DNA from: an uncultured Mycoplasma sp.
GTDB lineage: Bacteria; Bacillota_I; Bacilli_A; Mycoplasmatales; Mycoplasmoidaceae
Assembly: GCA_947648205.1 (NCBI GenBank)
Contig: CANSNC010000004.1
Span: forward strand, 35,544-99,543
Direction: 5' to 3'
DNA: 64,000 nt
Shown here: positions 25,579 to 36,942 of the stretch, in pieces
How the letters are laid out: each line of letters opens with the position of its first letter
Position numbering within the stretch: position 1 is the stretch's first letter
Position numbers and translations under genes: made by a program
The notes under the pieces: generated by a model
Seen by the model: the letters and a program-made list of their open reading frames with translations, nothing else
Database searches by the model: none
Told to the model about the DNA's origin: nothing

Positions 25579-26478
25579 ATTATGATTATTTTTTTCTTTA
25601 ATAATTTTATTAATCACATCTTCTACAAAAAATGAGCTTTTGTTTTCAATAATATTTTTTGCTACATTTTTTACAAATGGATATGTGTCATGTCTTGAAA
25701 AACTATTGTTGAAACTATAAAGCATAGATATATCATTTCCTCCATCTCCAAAAACAGCAAATTCATTATTACTTGCTTTATAATACTTTTTATTAATCAT
25801 GTGAATTGCAGTACTTTTATCAATGTTTTTTGGTGTTATTTCAATTGTACTTGTTGTTAGATATGATAAATCTGGAAATTTAGATTGTAAATCTGATGTT
25901 ATATGTAATTTTTTTTCTATAGGCATTTTGTAGTCTACAAATCCTATTGTGATTTTATATGCATTTTTTAATAAAGATGTAGAAAAAGAACTTCTAACTA
26001 ATAAACCAATGCCAGTTTCTTTGAATCTATTAAGCATATAATTTGTGCTTTGCAATACATTAATGTTCTCATTTTCTTTTATATAAAAAGTAATATGTGT
26101 TAATGTCTTGCCTAATGAATATCCATACATATATAATTGATTAGGATATTTTCTATCTATATATTCAAATGCTTTCATAGCATAGTTGTGTTCTTGTTCT
26201 GTAAAAGTTCTTACAAAAATTAATTGATTCAAACTTCTATTATATATTTGAGCTCCATTACAACCTATAATATAATCATAGTTATTTATTCCATTTAACT
26301 CTAGTATTTTTTTTGCATTTAAATAATCACGTCCTGTTGCAATAGAAAAATTTATTCCATAATTTGGAAGTGAATTAATTGTGTGTGCAAATTTTGGATC
26401 TATTTTTTTATCATTTTCACTACTTGATTTAAATAGTGTTCCATCTAAATCTGTAAATATATATTTAATGCTATTCAT
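25576..26478 (-). CDS. Cof-type HAD-superfamily phosphatase
   Basis: A 300-residue minus-strand protein. HAD motif I is DLDGTL near the N-terminus (FTDLDGTLFKS), motif II lies in SIATGRD, and motif IV is GDGGNDISM near residue 240. These mark the Cof/YbiV-like class IIB branch, which dephosphorylates sugar phosphates, FMN or related metabolites in the cytoplasm. I start it at the ATG at 26478, which gives the usual short lead-in (MNSIKYIF). An upstream in-frame TTG (26496) would add six residues that do not look conserved. Substrate unknown. Confidence 0.9.
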   Translation of the reverse strand: MNSIKYIFTDLDGTLFKSSSENDKKIDPKFAHTINSLPNYGINFSIATGRDYLNAKKILELNGINNYDYIIGCNGAQIYNRSLNQLIFVRTFTEQEHNYAMKAFEYIDRKYPNQLYMYGYSLGKTLTHITFYIKENENINVLQSTNYMLNRFKETGIGLLVRSSFSTSLLKNAYKITIGFVDYKMPIEKKLHITSDLQSKFPDLSYLTTSTIEITPKNIDKSTAIHMINKKYYKASNNEFAVFGDGGNDISMLYSFNNSFSRHDTYPFVKNVAKNIIENKSSFFVEDVINKIIKEKNNHN

Positions 26479-26684
26479 ACTTTGAACCCAAAACAATAAA
26501 AGCTTTTTTATTTATTATATATTTAGTTTTGTAAATTTATTGAATTTGTTTTACTATTAATATAGGTGGATTTGATCAATTAATATTAATTTATTTTTAC
26601 TTTTAAAGTATTAAAATTAGTTAATTGTTGATTGTTTCTTTAAATTGACTATTAAATATTGAATAATAATTATAAAGAGGTCTT

Positions 26685-27179
26685 ATGTCTGAAGAACTAG
26701 AAAAATTAAAAAAATTGAAAAAAATAGAAAAATTTAATCTTGTTTGGCAAATTGTTTTTGTGATTGTATTTATCTTACTTTTAATTTTAAATTCTGTTTT
26801 TATTGCAAATTCTGTGGCAACTAACAACAATAATATATATGAAAATTCACCAAATACATCTACAACTGATGCACCACTAATATCTTCAACTATAATATTT
26901 GCTATTATTGGTTTATACAGTTTGATAACATTTATTATTAATCTTATTTTTAACATTAAAAGTATAATTTGCTCATCAAGTTTAGTTAAATCAAAAAATA
27001 AATCATTGTATTTAATAATGTCTATATTAGCTATTTTCTTTCTTGGTGTTATTTCAAATCTAGTAAATTTTTTAGTTTGTAAAAATGAAATAAAAGATAT
27101 TGAAAATAATCCAAGTGATACTTATGGACAAACTTATGTAGGAGAAAAGCCAACAGCTCCTTCACAATCTATTTATTAG
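26685..27179 (+). CDS. Small multi-spanning membrane protein, family member 2
   Basis: 164 residues with AGAGG 4 nt before the ATG. The charged N-terminus (KLKKLKKIEKF) is followed by three membrane segments at about residues 20-44, 66-92 and 106-130 and a Pro/Ser-rich tail. NIKSI after helix 2 and the SLYLIMSILAIFFLGVISN segment are also found in the gene at 27364. Nothing suggests a catalytic role. Confidence 0.8.
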   Translation: MSEELEKLKKLKKIEKFNLVWQIVFVIVFILLLILNSVFIANSVATNNNNIYENSPNTSTTDAPLISSTIIFAIIGLYSLITFIINLIFNIKSIICSSSLVKSKNKSLYLIMSILAIFFLGVISNLVNFLVCKNEIKDIENNPSDTYGQTYVGEKPTAPSQSIY

Positions 27180-27184
27180 TTTTT

Positions 27185-27213
27185 AAAACACTCAGTTAAT
27201 GGGTGTTTTTTTA
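27185..27213 (+). terminator. Terminator after small membrane protein 2
   Basis: AAAACACTC pairs with GGGTGTTTT (one G-T) and a T run follows. Confidence 0.75.
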
Positions 27214-27363
27214 TTTTTATATTTATTAAATTTATTTTTTAAGTAAGTTAATTATTTTATTAATTAGTTTTAAACATATTAGAATAAAGGCATGTATAAA
27301 TTTTTTTGTACATTACTAATTTAAACAATAATTTTTATTACATTTTATTTAAAGGAGGAATTT

Positions 27364-27825
27364 ATGTCAGAATTGGATAAATTAAAGCATGTTCATTTTT
27401 GTGAAAAATTTAGCGGCATCTGAAGCATTATATATGTATTTTGTTCTCTTTATCTTTTGCCTGTTTATATTGTGTTAACTAGTTGATATTTTGATTCTTC
27501 ATATAAGTTATCTATTCAGGACGCAGAATATTATAGAAAAGTAGCTACAATACTTGTTGGAATTTATATAGCATATACTGTTTTAACTTTCATATTATGT
27601 TTATTTTTTAATATTAAAAGTATTTTTTATTCAATGGAACTTGTCTCATCAAAAAATAAATGAATTTATATAATTATGTCAATATTATCTATTTTTTTAT
27701 TAGGAGTTATTTGTAATATTGTTAATTGAATACTAGTTAATAAAGAAATTAAAAGTTTCCAAAATGACAATATTAGTGGTCAAATATATGAAAAGGAAAT
27801 TGGTTTTCCTGAATCATTAAAATAA
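27364..27825 (+). CDS. Small multi-spanning membrane protein, family member 3
   Basis: A 153-residue protein that is easily missed because four TGA codons break it; the longest TGA-free pieces are short. AAGGAGGA sits 5 nt before the ATG at 27364, a very strong ribosome binding site. Three membrane segments match those of the 26685 protein, with NIKSIFYS after helix 2 and IYIIMSILSIFLLGVICN in helix 3. The shared helix-3 block makes 26685 and 27364 close paralogs. Function unknown. Confidence 0.82.
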
Positions 27826-27963
27826 TTTTAATATTTTACAAATTTATTGATATTTAAATTAAAGAAAATATGTAATTGTATATTAATAATCAAATAAGAT
27901 TATTAATATTTTTTTATTAATTTATAATTTACTTAGTAGATATTTATTATTTTGAGGAATAAA

Positions 27964-29820
27964 ATGATAAAGAAAGTAGATTTTAAATCTCTATTTTTAA
28001 ATCCTATTGATGGTTTTTATAAACATATTATGTCTAATTTAAATGAAATAGTTGATTCATTTTTTGATGATGAATTTAAGGATACAAAACCTAATTATAA
28101 TTTAATTCAAAATTGTGATTTAGAAATAAGTAATATTAAAGAAGAAATTAAACAACGTAAAAATAAGGATAAAATTTCATCTAGATACACTGTTAATTCT
28201 GTTATATTTTTTTTATTTTTCTTTCTTATAGGTTTTTTAATGCTTCCTATATATTTAGTAAATAATAGAATAATTAATGATTTTTCAAAATATCATTTTG
28301 AAAAGAAAAAAAGAATTAGTGAATTAGTAAAATTAAAATGTGAACAAATATATTATTCATTTACCACTATTACATTAAGAGATATATATTCATATGTTTT
28401 TGAAAAATTAGGAATGAAAGTTTTAAATAATTTTAATCAAAAAGAAATATTAAATTTAATAAATGATAAAGATGTAATAGATATTTATTCAGGAATGACA
28501 GGAATTGTTAACAACACACCATTTTATGATGTTATTGCAAGAAAACTTGTTTATAAAAGTAATTCATTGATTCCTTCTGAAAAAGTTGTAAGTGGTCATG
28601 AAATTAATGAGAAATTCAAACTTACAAACAATAATGGTGAAACAACTATTAATTTTTATGTTCCAGTAATAGAAGAAAAAAATTTACTAATTTTTAAAAC
28701 TAATTTTTTAAGTGATTTAACTATTGCTAATAATTCTGCAAAATATGAAAGTAATAATTTCTTTGAAAATAAAGAGTTTTCTGAAAAAGTTAAAGTAGTA
28801 GATTATACAAATAATAAAGAAGACACATTACAATTTTTTACACTACGGGCACAAGATAATTTTGTAAAATGATATAATTTTCAAAATCAAAGAGTTTTTG
28901 ATTTTGTTAAAATCTATGATAATTTTGTTGTTAAAAATTACACTTATGATTTTAATAATTTAAGAAATATAAATAAAACAATAGATTCTATAGTTGCTAT
29001 TAGATATGATTCTAGAATTAATATAAATATGATAAAAAATGCTATTAAAAAAAATGTCTTTGATTATTTTGATAGATTTGCTAAAATGTTACAATTGCCA
29101 TTACTAGTCCCAGGTATAGCAAGGGAGTGATATAGAAATGATGGTAATTATTTAATAGCTACTGAATCAGATTTTGCAGTTGAAAATATTGATGACATAA
29201 CTAACTTAGAACCAATTGATTCAATTGATAAATTCATGGATGAAAAATATTATAATTTTACAAATGGTTCAATACCTAAAGTAAAAATATGATTTACTCA
29301 AGAAAAAGTTACTAAAACTAGACATAATTGTTTAGTTGGTAGATTAATGATGCATTCTTTTTCAGTACAGAAAAAAACCACTAGTGATTATATTGATGGA
29401 CAGACAACAGAATATTCTTATAATGTGTTTTCTAAAATTCAAGAAAAAAAGTATTTGATAACATTATATAAAAGATTAAAGACAAGAACAATTTTTATTA
29501 TTGGGAAAACACTTTCTAAACTTATTAGTCAAAACCATTATGTAAATAAAGATTTTTTTGAGAATGTTTTGAAAAATAATATTTGAACAAATGATCCATT
29601 AGATTTTGAACACTCTCCAAATTCTTCTATATTATTTGATATAGCCAATCAATTTAATGAATTAAATAATAAATATGATCTTAATGCATGTTTAAGATTA
29701 GATGATTCTGGTTTATATGTTTCAATAGATAATACACAAAAAATAAATGATTCAATTATAGATGAAGTTATAGAATTGATTTATAGAATTTCTCAACTTA
29801 ATTATATGCTCTTAAAATAA
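27964..29820 (+). CDS. DUF3137-like protein, paralog A
   Basis: 618 residues. I use the ATG at 27964 (GAGGA 5 nt upstream) rather than the in-frame TTG at 27952. A membrane segment lies near residues 77-100 in an otherwise soluble protein. The middle carries DIYSGMTGI...TPFYDVIARK, then NLLIFKTNFL and ENKEFSEKVKVVDY. These follow in order the pattern I know from DUF3137 proteins: a D-xx-G-xx-G-x-T-x-F segment, a 'iFkGlff' strand, then 'dpeFek.FkVys'. DUF3137 genes often lie beside lemA, and lemA is two genes downstream here. A conserved VPGIAREWY segment lies at about residue 380. Biochemical role unknown; probably a membrane-associated scaffold. Confidence 0.78.
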
Positions 29821-29867
29821 AAACTAATAGTTAAATAAAATTGTTATTCATCTACCTATTAGTTTTT
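29818..29867 (+). terminator. Terminator of DUF3137-like paralog A
   Basis: AAAACTAATAG pairs with CTATTAGTTTT across a loop of about 25 nt, followed by T residues. The long loop makes it less certain than the others. Confidence 0.6.
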
Positions 29868-29986
29868 TATTTTGCTTATTTTTTACTTAAAAAAAGTTTT
29901 TAGTATAGAATTTTATATATATAAATTTTTAAAATGTTTTTAACAATAATTTTATAAAAATTTCATTTTTGCACTTGGAGATTAAT

Positions 29987-31849
29987 GTGAATAGAAAAAT
30001 AGATTTTAAAAATATTTTTGTTAACCCTATAGATAATTTTTCCAAATATATTATGAGTAATTTGGATGAACCACTAAATTTGTTTTTTGAAAAAGAAATG
30101 GAAGACACTAAACCAAATCACAATCTTATAGATAAATGTGATTCAGAAATTAAACTTTTAAAAGAAGAAATAGAGCAAAGAAGAATAAGTGACAAAATAT
30201 CATCATTGCAATTTTGAAATGCTATTATTTTTATATTATTTTTTCTTTTGATTGGTTTTTTCTTTTGGTCTATATATAAAAAAAATAAAAATATAATTGA
30301 TGCTTTTTGTGCATTTAAAAAGGAAAAAATTGAGCATATTAATAAGTTGATTTACATAAAATGTAATCAAGTTTTTGCTTCATTTTCAACAATAACTTTA
30401 AAAGATATTTATTCTTTTATTTTTGAATATTTTGGAATTAATGCTATTAATAATTTTAGTCAATCATCATTATTTAAAGAAATCAATGATAAGGAATTAA
30501 TTGACATTTATTCTGGGATTACAGGTATTGTAAAAAATTCACCTTTTTATGATGTAGTTGCAAGAAAATTAGTCTATAGAGAAGTTGAATATTCTGCATC
30601 AGAAACTTTTTATTATACTTATTATTATGATGGAAGAGCACATACTGGTTCAGAAACATTAACTGCTTATTATTATGAAAATACGCCTTTTATTGATGAA
30701 AAAAATTTATTAATTTACAAAACCAACTATTTAAAAGATTTAACTATTTCTACTAATAATTCTTCATATGATAAAAATATTTTATTAGAAAATAAAGACT
30801 TTATTAAACTTGTTAAAGTTGTAGATTATTCTAATAGACAGTCAGATTTATCTCAATTTTTCACAATCCAAACACAAGAAAATTTTGTTAAATGATATCA
30901 ATTACAAAAATCAAATGTTTTTAATTTTTTAAAAGTTGGAGATAGAGCAGTTGTTCAAAACTCAACATATGATTTTGATTCATTAAAGAAAATTAATAAG
31001 ACATTAGATTCTTTACAACTTGTAAACTACAATGAACATATTACATTTGATTTAATCAAATCAAAAATTAAAAAAATAGTTTTTAGTTATTTTGATAGAT
31101 TTACAAAAATGCTGCAAATTCCATTATTGGTTCCTGGAATATCAAGAGAGTGGTATAGAAAAAATGGTAATTATTTAATTGCTTCAGATTCTAATTTAGA
31201 AGTTCAAGAAATTGAAAAAATAGATTTAATTGAACCAATTGATTCTATAGATAAGTTTTTAGATCCAAAATTTTATTCTTTTAAAAGTAAAGAGATTCCA
31301 AGAAAACCAATATGATTTACAACAAATAAAGTTATAAAAGAAAATGATTGTCAAATAGCTATTTTGGATATGCGTTCTTTTAGGTCAGAAAAACATTATG
31401 AAAATGTTACTGTTCATGGGTTTCGTGTTGGGGCAAAAGTTATTACTGTAGAATATGATAAATTTTTCCCAATGGAAGAAAAAAAGATGTTGATTGTTCT
31501 TTATAAATCTTTTAAAACTACAAGTTCATTCATAATAGGTAAAAATTTAAAAAATATTATTTCTGAAAATCATTATGTAAATAAAGAATTCTACAACTTA
31601 ATTAGTCAAGAAGGTATTTGAACAAATGATCCAAGAAAATTTGAAAATTCTCCAAATAACTCTTTATTAATTCAATTTGCTAAGGAGTTTAATAATTTAA
31701 ATAATCAATTAAATTTAGAAGCATCATTAAGACTTGATGAACATGGTATATACATTTCAGTTAATAATTATGATGTTGTAGATGAAAAAGTTTATAAAAC
31801 TATTACAAATATAATTCGTAGATTTTCTAATGTAAACTTTTTTAATTAA
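29987..31849 (+). CDS. DUF3137-like protein, paralog B
   Basis: 620 residues, tandem paralog of the previous gene with the same order of features. There is a membrane segment near residue 80-100. DIYSGITGI...SPFYDVVARKLVY, NLLIYKTNYL, LLENKDFIKLVKVVDY and VPGISREWY also recur. I take GTG at 29987 as the start: GGAG is 6 nt upstream and the result (VNRKIDFKNIF) aligns with MIKKVDFKSLF of paralog A. The overlapping ATG at 29985 is out of frame, and a TTG at 29969 would extend the protein without support. It lies 72 nt before lemA. Function unknown, family call as for paralog A. Confidence 0.78.
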
Positions 31850-31921
31850 AAATTTATATTGAGTTTCAAAATAATGTATAATTTATTAATTGGCAAAATC
31901 TAATACAAAGGAGTATTTAAG

Positions 31922-32599
31922 ATGTTAATAGACACTAGAAAACCAGCTAATCCACAAGGAACATCTTTGAATGTTGATAATACAGAAATTGTAGCTAACC
32001 CAACAGGTGGACAAAAAACTTTATTTAATGTTTTAATATTTTTTTCTTGATTTCCATTAATTCTACCAGGAATAATTTGATGAGTAAATAGAATTAAGAA
32101 AAGAAATGTTTGGGTAGAAAAACAAATGGAAGTAAATAATGCAGCTGCAGCAATTGATGTTAATTTAACAAAACGTGCTGATACTTTAATTAAGTTGTTA
32201 GAACAAACAAAAGGTTATTTAAAACATGAAAAAGAAACACTAACAAACATAACAAAAATGAGAAGTAGTGGTGCTCAAGCTACTCCAGCAGACATTCAAG
32301 CTAAAGATCAAGCTATTTCTTCATTGGCAAGAAATATTAATATTCAATTAGAAGCATATCCTGATTTGAAGGGTAGTTCAGTAATTGGAGAGTTAATGAG
32401 TAGTAGTCAATATATTGAAGGTGAAATTGCTGCATCTAGAAGATTGTATAATCAAATAGCACAACGTTTTAATGCTGATATTCTTACATTTCCAAATATT
32501 TGTATTGCACATAAGGATAATCTTAGAACATTCCCATTGTTTAGTGCAAGTGAAGAACAAAAAAAAGATGTGGATATGTCAAAATTAAGTGAAATTTAA
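31922..32599 (+). CDS. lemA: LemA family protein
   Basis: 225 residues. AAGGAG lies 8 nt before the ATG, and TATAAT at 31877-31882 is a plausible -10. One membrane helix (about residues 40-58) is followed by the LemA coiled region: IDVNLTKRADTLIKLLEQTKGY...HEKETLTNITKMRS fits the family pattern of R-x-D-x-I-x-x-L...KGY-x-x-HE...R. The remainder is helical, with a basic/hydrophobic pattern. LemA proteins are membrane-anchored with an extended helical domain; their role is poorly defined. The DUF3137-like pair directly upstream is a typical LemA neighbour. Confidence 0.88.
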
Positions 32600-32612
32600 T
32601 TAAATTAAAATC

Positions 32613-32647
32613 TAATTCCTATAATGTAAAGTTATAGGAATTTTTTA
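32613..32647 (+). terminator. Terminator of lemA
   Basis: AATTCCTATAA pairs with TTATAGGAATT, followed by T residues. Confidence 0.85.
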
Positions 32648-32743
32648 TTTACTATCTACATATTTTTAAATTTAATTTTTATAATTGTGTTATCATTTAA
32701 TAATCTTTTTTTTAAAAGTGTTTGTTATCTTAATGGAGTTGCT

Positions 32744-34576
32744 ATGTGAAAGTTATTCTCTTTTATAAGTACTAAATATAAAATATTAGCATTACTTGGT
32801 GTTACACTTGTTTTTTTAGGAGTTATAACTGATTTATTGGTTCCAAGTATGCTTGGTGGTTTAACACAAACTTTGAGTGCACATTATCAACCAGTTAAAC
32901 CAGGAATTACTCCTACAGTTGATATAGTTTTTATTTATAAAGATTGAATAATGACCTTGCCATTAGACAAATCTTTATTGGTCTGTTCATTAATGATGGT
33001 GGGTTTTTCTGTTGCTGGAATTATTTTTGGATTAGTATCTGTTTACATTGGTGCAAATGTTGCAGTTGAAGTTGCAAAAGTTACTAGAAATAATTTATTT
33101 AAAAAAATTCAAGGATTGTCAGCAAGTAATATTGCAAAGTTTGGTACATCTAGTTTAATTACTAGACTTACTAATGATATTGTGCAAGTTCAAACAATAT
33201 GAATACTTATGTTAGGTATGATGGTTAGAGCACCATTCTTATTTATTGGTGGATTAATTTTTTCTTTATTAACAAGTCCATCATTATCAATATCTCTTGC
33301 TGTTATGATTCCAACAATGCTTGTTGTAATAGTTATTTGTTCAATTAAGGTTATTCCTTTATTTACAAGAAATCAACAAATTTTAGATTCTATTAACAAA
33401 GTATCACGTGAAAATATTTTGGGTGTAAGAGTTGTAAAATCTTTTAATTTAGAAGAAATTCAAAATGGCAAATTTAATGTTGTTAATGATGAATGACAAA
33501 AAGTTTCAACAAAAGCTTTTACAATATTAAACATTTTAATACCTATAATTACTTTTATTACAAATTTAGCAATGATGGCACTAATAATTATTGCAAAAGA
33601 AACTAATAATTTTGGAACAAATGAATCACCAAACATTGATGCTTTTAATATAGCAGCTAATGTTATTACTTTTAGTCAATATTTAGGTTATGTAACTGGT
33701 GGATTAATAATGACTGTAATGGTTTTAGTGTTAATGTTAAGATCAAGAATTTCAGCAGTTAGAATTAATCAAGTATTGAATGAAAAGGAAGATATTAAAT
33801 TAAATGATTCAAATGTGTTTATAGAAAAACCAAGTATTAAATTTGAAAATGTTTCATTTGCTTTTAATAAAGGTGCTGAAAATGCATTAACTAATATAAA
33901 TTTTGATTTAAAAGAAGGACAAACCCTTGGAATAATTGGACCAACAGGTAGTGGTAAATCTACAATAATTAATTTGTTATCAAGAATATATGAAACAACA
34001 GAAGGTTCAATTTATATTGATGGTAAGAATGTTAATGAAATTAATTCACAAAATCTAAATGATTCAATTGGTCAGGTATTACAAGAATCTATTTTATTTT
34101 CTGGAACTATAAAATCAAATTTACTTTTTGGGAAATTAGATGCTACAGATGAAGAAATTGATAAAGCTACAATGATTGCATGTGCTAGACCTTTTATTGA
34201 ATCATTTGATGATAAATATAATCATGTTGTTGAACAACGTGGAAAAAATTTATCTGGTGGTCAAAAACAAAGATTGCAAATTGCAAGAGCTATTTTAAGA
34301 CAACCTAAAATACTTGTTCTTGATGATTCAACAAGTGCATTGGATGCATTAACTGATAGAACATTAAGATCAAATATTAAAAAATATATGAAGGGTACAA
34401 CAACAATTATTATTGCTCAAAAAATAAATTCAATTAAAGATGCTGACAAAATTATTGTTTTAGATGATGGAAATATTGTAGGACAAGGAAAACATAGTCA
34501 GTTAATTAAAAGTTGTGCTTTATATAAAGACATTGCTAATTCACAATTAAGTAAGGAGGAGCAAAAAAATGTCTAA
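32744..34576 (+). CDS. ABC exporter half-transporter, degenerate-site subunit
   Basis: 610 residues. A six-helix membrane domain is fused to an ATPase domain. The second codon is TGA (Trp). Walker A GPTGSGKST is at about 399-407 and the signature LSGGQ at 503-507. Walker B ends in DD (527-528) instead of DE, so the catalytic Glu is replaced by Asp, and the H-loop His is replaced by Gln (IIIAQK, about 559). These changes mark the degenerate nucleotide site of heterodimeric multidrug-type exporters (BmrCD, TM287/288). It overlaps the next gene by 8 nt and has a GGAG ribosome binding site. Likely exports lipids, drugs or peptides; substrate unknown. Confidence 0.92.
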
Positions 34577-36467
34577 GTTTAATGATAAATTTTTACTGCA
34601 AAAAGCCAAAAATTCAAAGCACACACTTAAAAATATCTTTAAACGAATTGAAGGTAGAAAAGAATTAATTATTATTTCTATAGTATTTTCATTTATAGGA
34701 ATTGGTTTGTATTTATTTGCTTCAATTGCTTTTGGACAAATTATTCAATTCTTTTTTGTTCCAAGAATATCTTGAAATGAAAATGGATTAGGAAATACAG
34801 AATTTTTAAGATTTCTTACTGGTGGATATAGTTGAGATGATCCAAGAGCATTCATTATATCAATTATCATAATATTAGTTTGTTATTTAGTAGATTGTTT
34901 ATCTCAAACTTGTCAAAATATTTTGATGATTAATATTTCTCAAAAAACATCAGCAAAATTAAGAAAAGAAGTATTTGAAAAATTACAAAAAATGCCAATA
35001 TCTTATTTTGATACTCATCAAAGTGGTGATTTAATGAGTAGAATGACAAATGATATTGATAGTTTGAGTCAAGGGTTAACACAAAGTTTAAGTCAATTTA
35101 TTCAAAGTATTATAACAGTATTTATTTCTTTTGTAATAATGATGGTAATGAGTTCTTTCATTACATTAATTGCTATTGTAATATTGCCACTATTAATGAG
35201 TGCTAGTGTTGTTTTTATTAAAAAAGCACAACCTTACTTTTTTAAACAACAAGAAAAAATTGGTGACTTAAATGGTTATATTGAGGAAATGATTAGTGGT
35301 CAAAAAATGGCTAATTTGTTAAATAAACAAGATTTTGTTGCTAATAAGTTTTCTAGTTTAAATAATGATATTGTTAAGACATCAATTATTTCTCAAACAT
35401 ATTCAGGTTTTATGTTTCCTTGATTTAGTTTTGTAAGTAACATTATTTTACTTGTTGTAAGTTGTATTGCTGTAGCTTTTGCATTAAATAATATAGTAGC
35501 AGGTGGTGTTGGAGGATTTGATGGTAGTGGAAAAATTACTATTGCATTTCTTGGTACATTTCCTTTGTTAGTTAGAAATTTAATCAACCCAATTAGTCAA
35601 TTATTAAGTACAATGAATGTTGTCCAACAAGGTATTGCTGGTGCTGAACGTGTATTTGAGATTATAAATTTAGTAGAACCAAAAGATAAAAAAGATGCAA
35701 AAGAATTAACAAATGTTAAAGGGCATGTTCAATTTAAAAATGTTAATTTTGGTTATACTCCAGAAACACTAAATTTAAAAAATGCTAACATTGATGCTAA
35801 ACCAGGACAAATTATTGCAATTGTTGGACCAACAGGAGCTGGAAAAACTACAATAATTAATTTGTTAACAAAATTTTATAATTATAATTCTGGTCAAATT
35901 CTTATAGATAATAATGAGATTTCTGATATAAAAGAAAAATCTTGAAAAGATAATATTTCTATAGTTTTACAAGATACATATTTATTTACTGAAACAATTA
36001 AAGAAAATATTAGATATGGTAATTTGAATGCAACAGATGAAGAAGTTATAGAAGCAGCAAAAATTGCTAATGCACATCATTTTATTATGCAATTTGAAAA
36101 AGGATATGATACTGTTTTAACTTCTAATGGAAAAGATTTGTCACAAGGGCAAAGACAACTATTAGCTATAGCTCGTGCTGTTATTTCCAAATCAAATATT
36201 TTAATATTAGATGAAGCAACAAGTTCTGTTGATACAAGAACTGAGGTTAATATTCAATCTGCAATATTAAGACTTATGAAAGGAAGAACTTCATTTGTAA
36301 TTGCACATAGATTATCAACTATAAAAAATGCTGATCAAATTTTGGTTATAAATGATGGTACTATTATTGAAAGAGGTAATCACAAATCATTATTAAAAAT
36401 TAAGAATGGTTTTTATGCAAAATTGTACAATTCACAATTTAAAAATAATGTAATTGCTGATGAATAA
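34569..36467 (+). CDS. ABC exporter half-transporter, catalytic-site subunit
   Basis: 632 residues, the partner of the preceding gene. The start codon lies inside the end of the upstream gene with AAGGAGGA at 34553-34560. Walker [10 protein letters not shown], Walker [13 protein letters not shown] and H-loop FVIAHRLST are canonical. The signature is LSQGQ rather than LSGGQ. In a heterodimer the odd signature of this subunit faces the degenerate Walker motifs of the partner, so one site is inactive and the other, made by this subunit's Walker motifs and the partner's LSGGQ, is competent. The N-terminal soluble extension of about 30 residues is Lys-rich. A terminator follows. Confidence 0.92.
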
Positions 36468-36477
36468 ATTATTTTTT

Positions 36478-36508
36478 ACTCAATAGAATTTCTATTGAGT
36501 TTTTTTTA
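36478..36508 (+). terminator. Terminator of the ABC exporter operon
   Basis: ACTCAATAGAA pairs with TTCTATTGAGT, followed by TTTTTTTT. Confidence 0.88.
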
Positions 36509-36942
36509 TTTTGAAATGTTAAATATTTATTTAATAATTATTTTACTTATTATGGGTTAAAATTAAGGTAATGGTAAGATGGTATTTAGTATTTGTTATT
36601 TATTCTAAAATATAGTTTTTTAATAAATTATGTCTTACTATGATAAATAATAAATTAGGAGAACTAACAAAAAGTTTGTTAACTTTTTTGAGTTTTAGTG
36701 ATTTTATTTTATTAATTAATAATTGCTATTTTGTTAAATGTTTTTATAACAAAATTGCATAAAAATATTTTATGTTTTAAATGAAAATATTCTATAAGAA
36801 TAAAATAATAGATTATCTCTGTATTTTATTAGATTGAAATAAACAGTATTTTAATAATTTAATTTTTTATAAAGTAAATCTTAAAAATATTTTATTTCTC
36901 CTATAACTAATTAATAAATTGAAATTAATTTAGGAAATTATT
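36509..36942. other. Gene-free AT-rich interval with hairpins
   Basis: I find no gene with a ribosome binding site here. It contains a perfect 8-bp hairpin AAAAAGTT/AACTTTTT followed by few T residues (about 36668-36687), a 9-bp hairpin ATTTTGTTA/TAACAAAAT (about 36730-36757) and a weak AAATATTTT/AAAATATTT pair. It could hold a small RNA or the leader of the acyltransferase gene. No convincing promoter pair was seen. Confidence 0.4.

Noticed and set aside
26479..26496. TTG start for the HAD phosphatase
   Set aside because: It would add a non-conserved MFWVQS; the ATG at 26478 gives the usual lead-in before DLDGTL.
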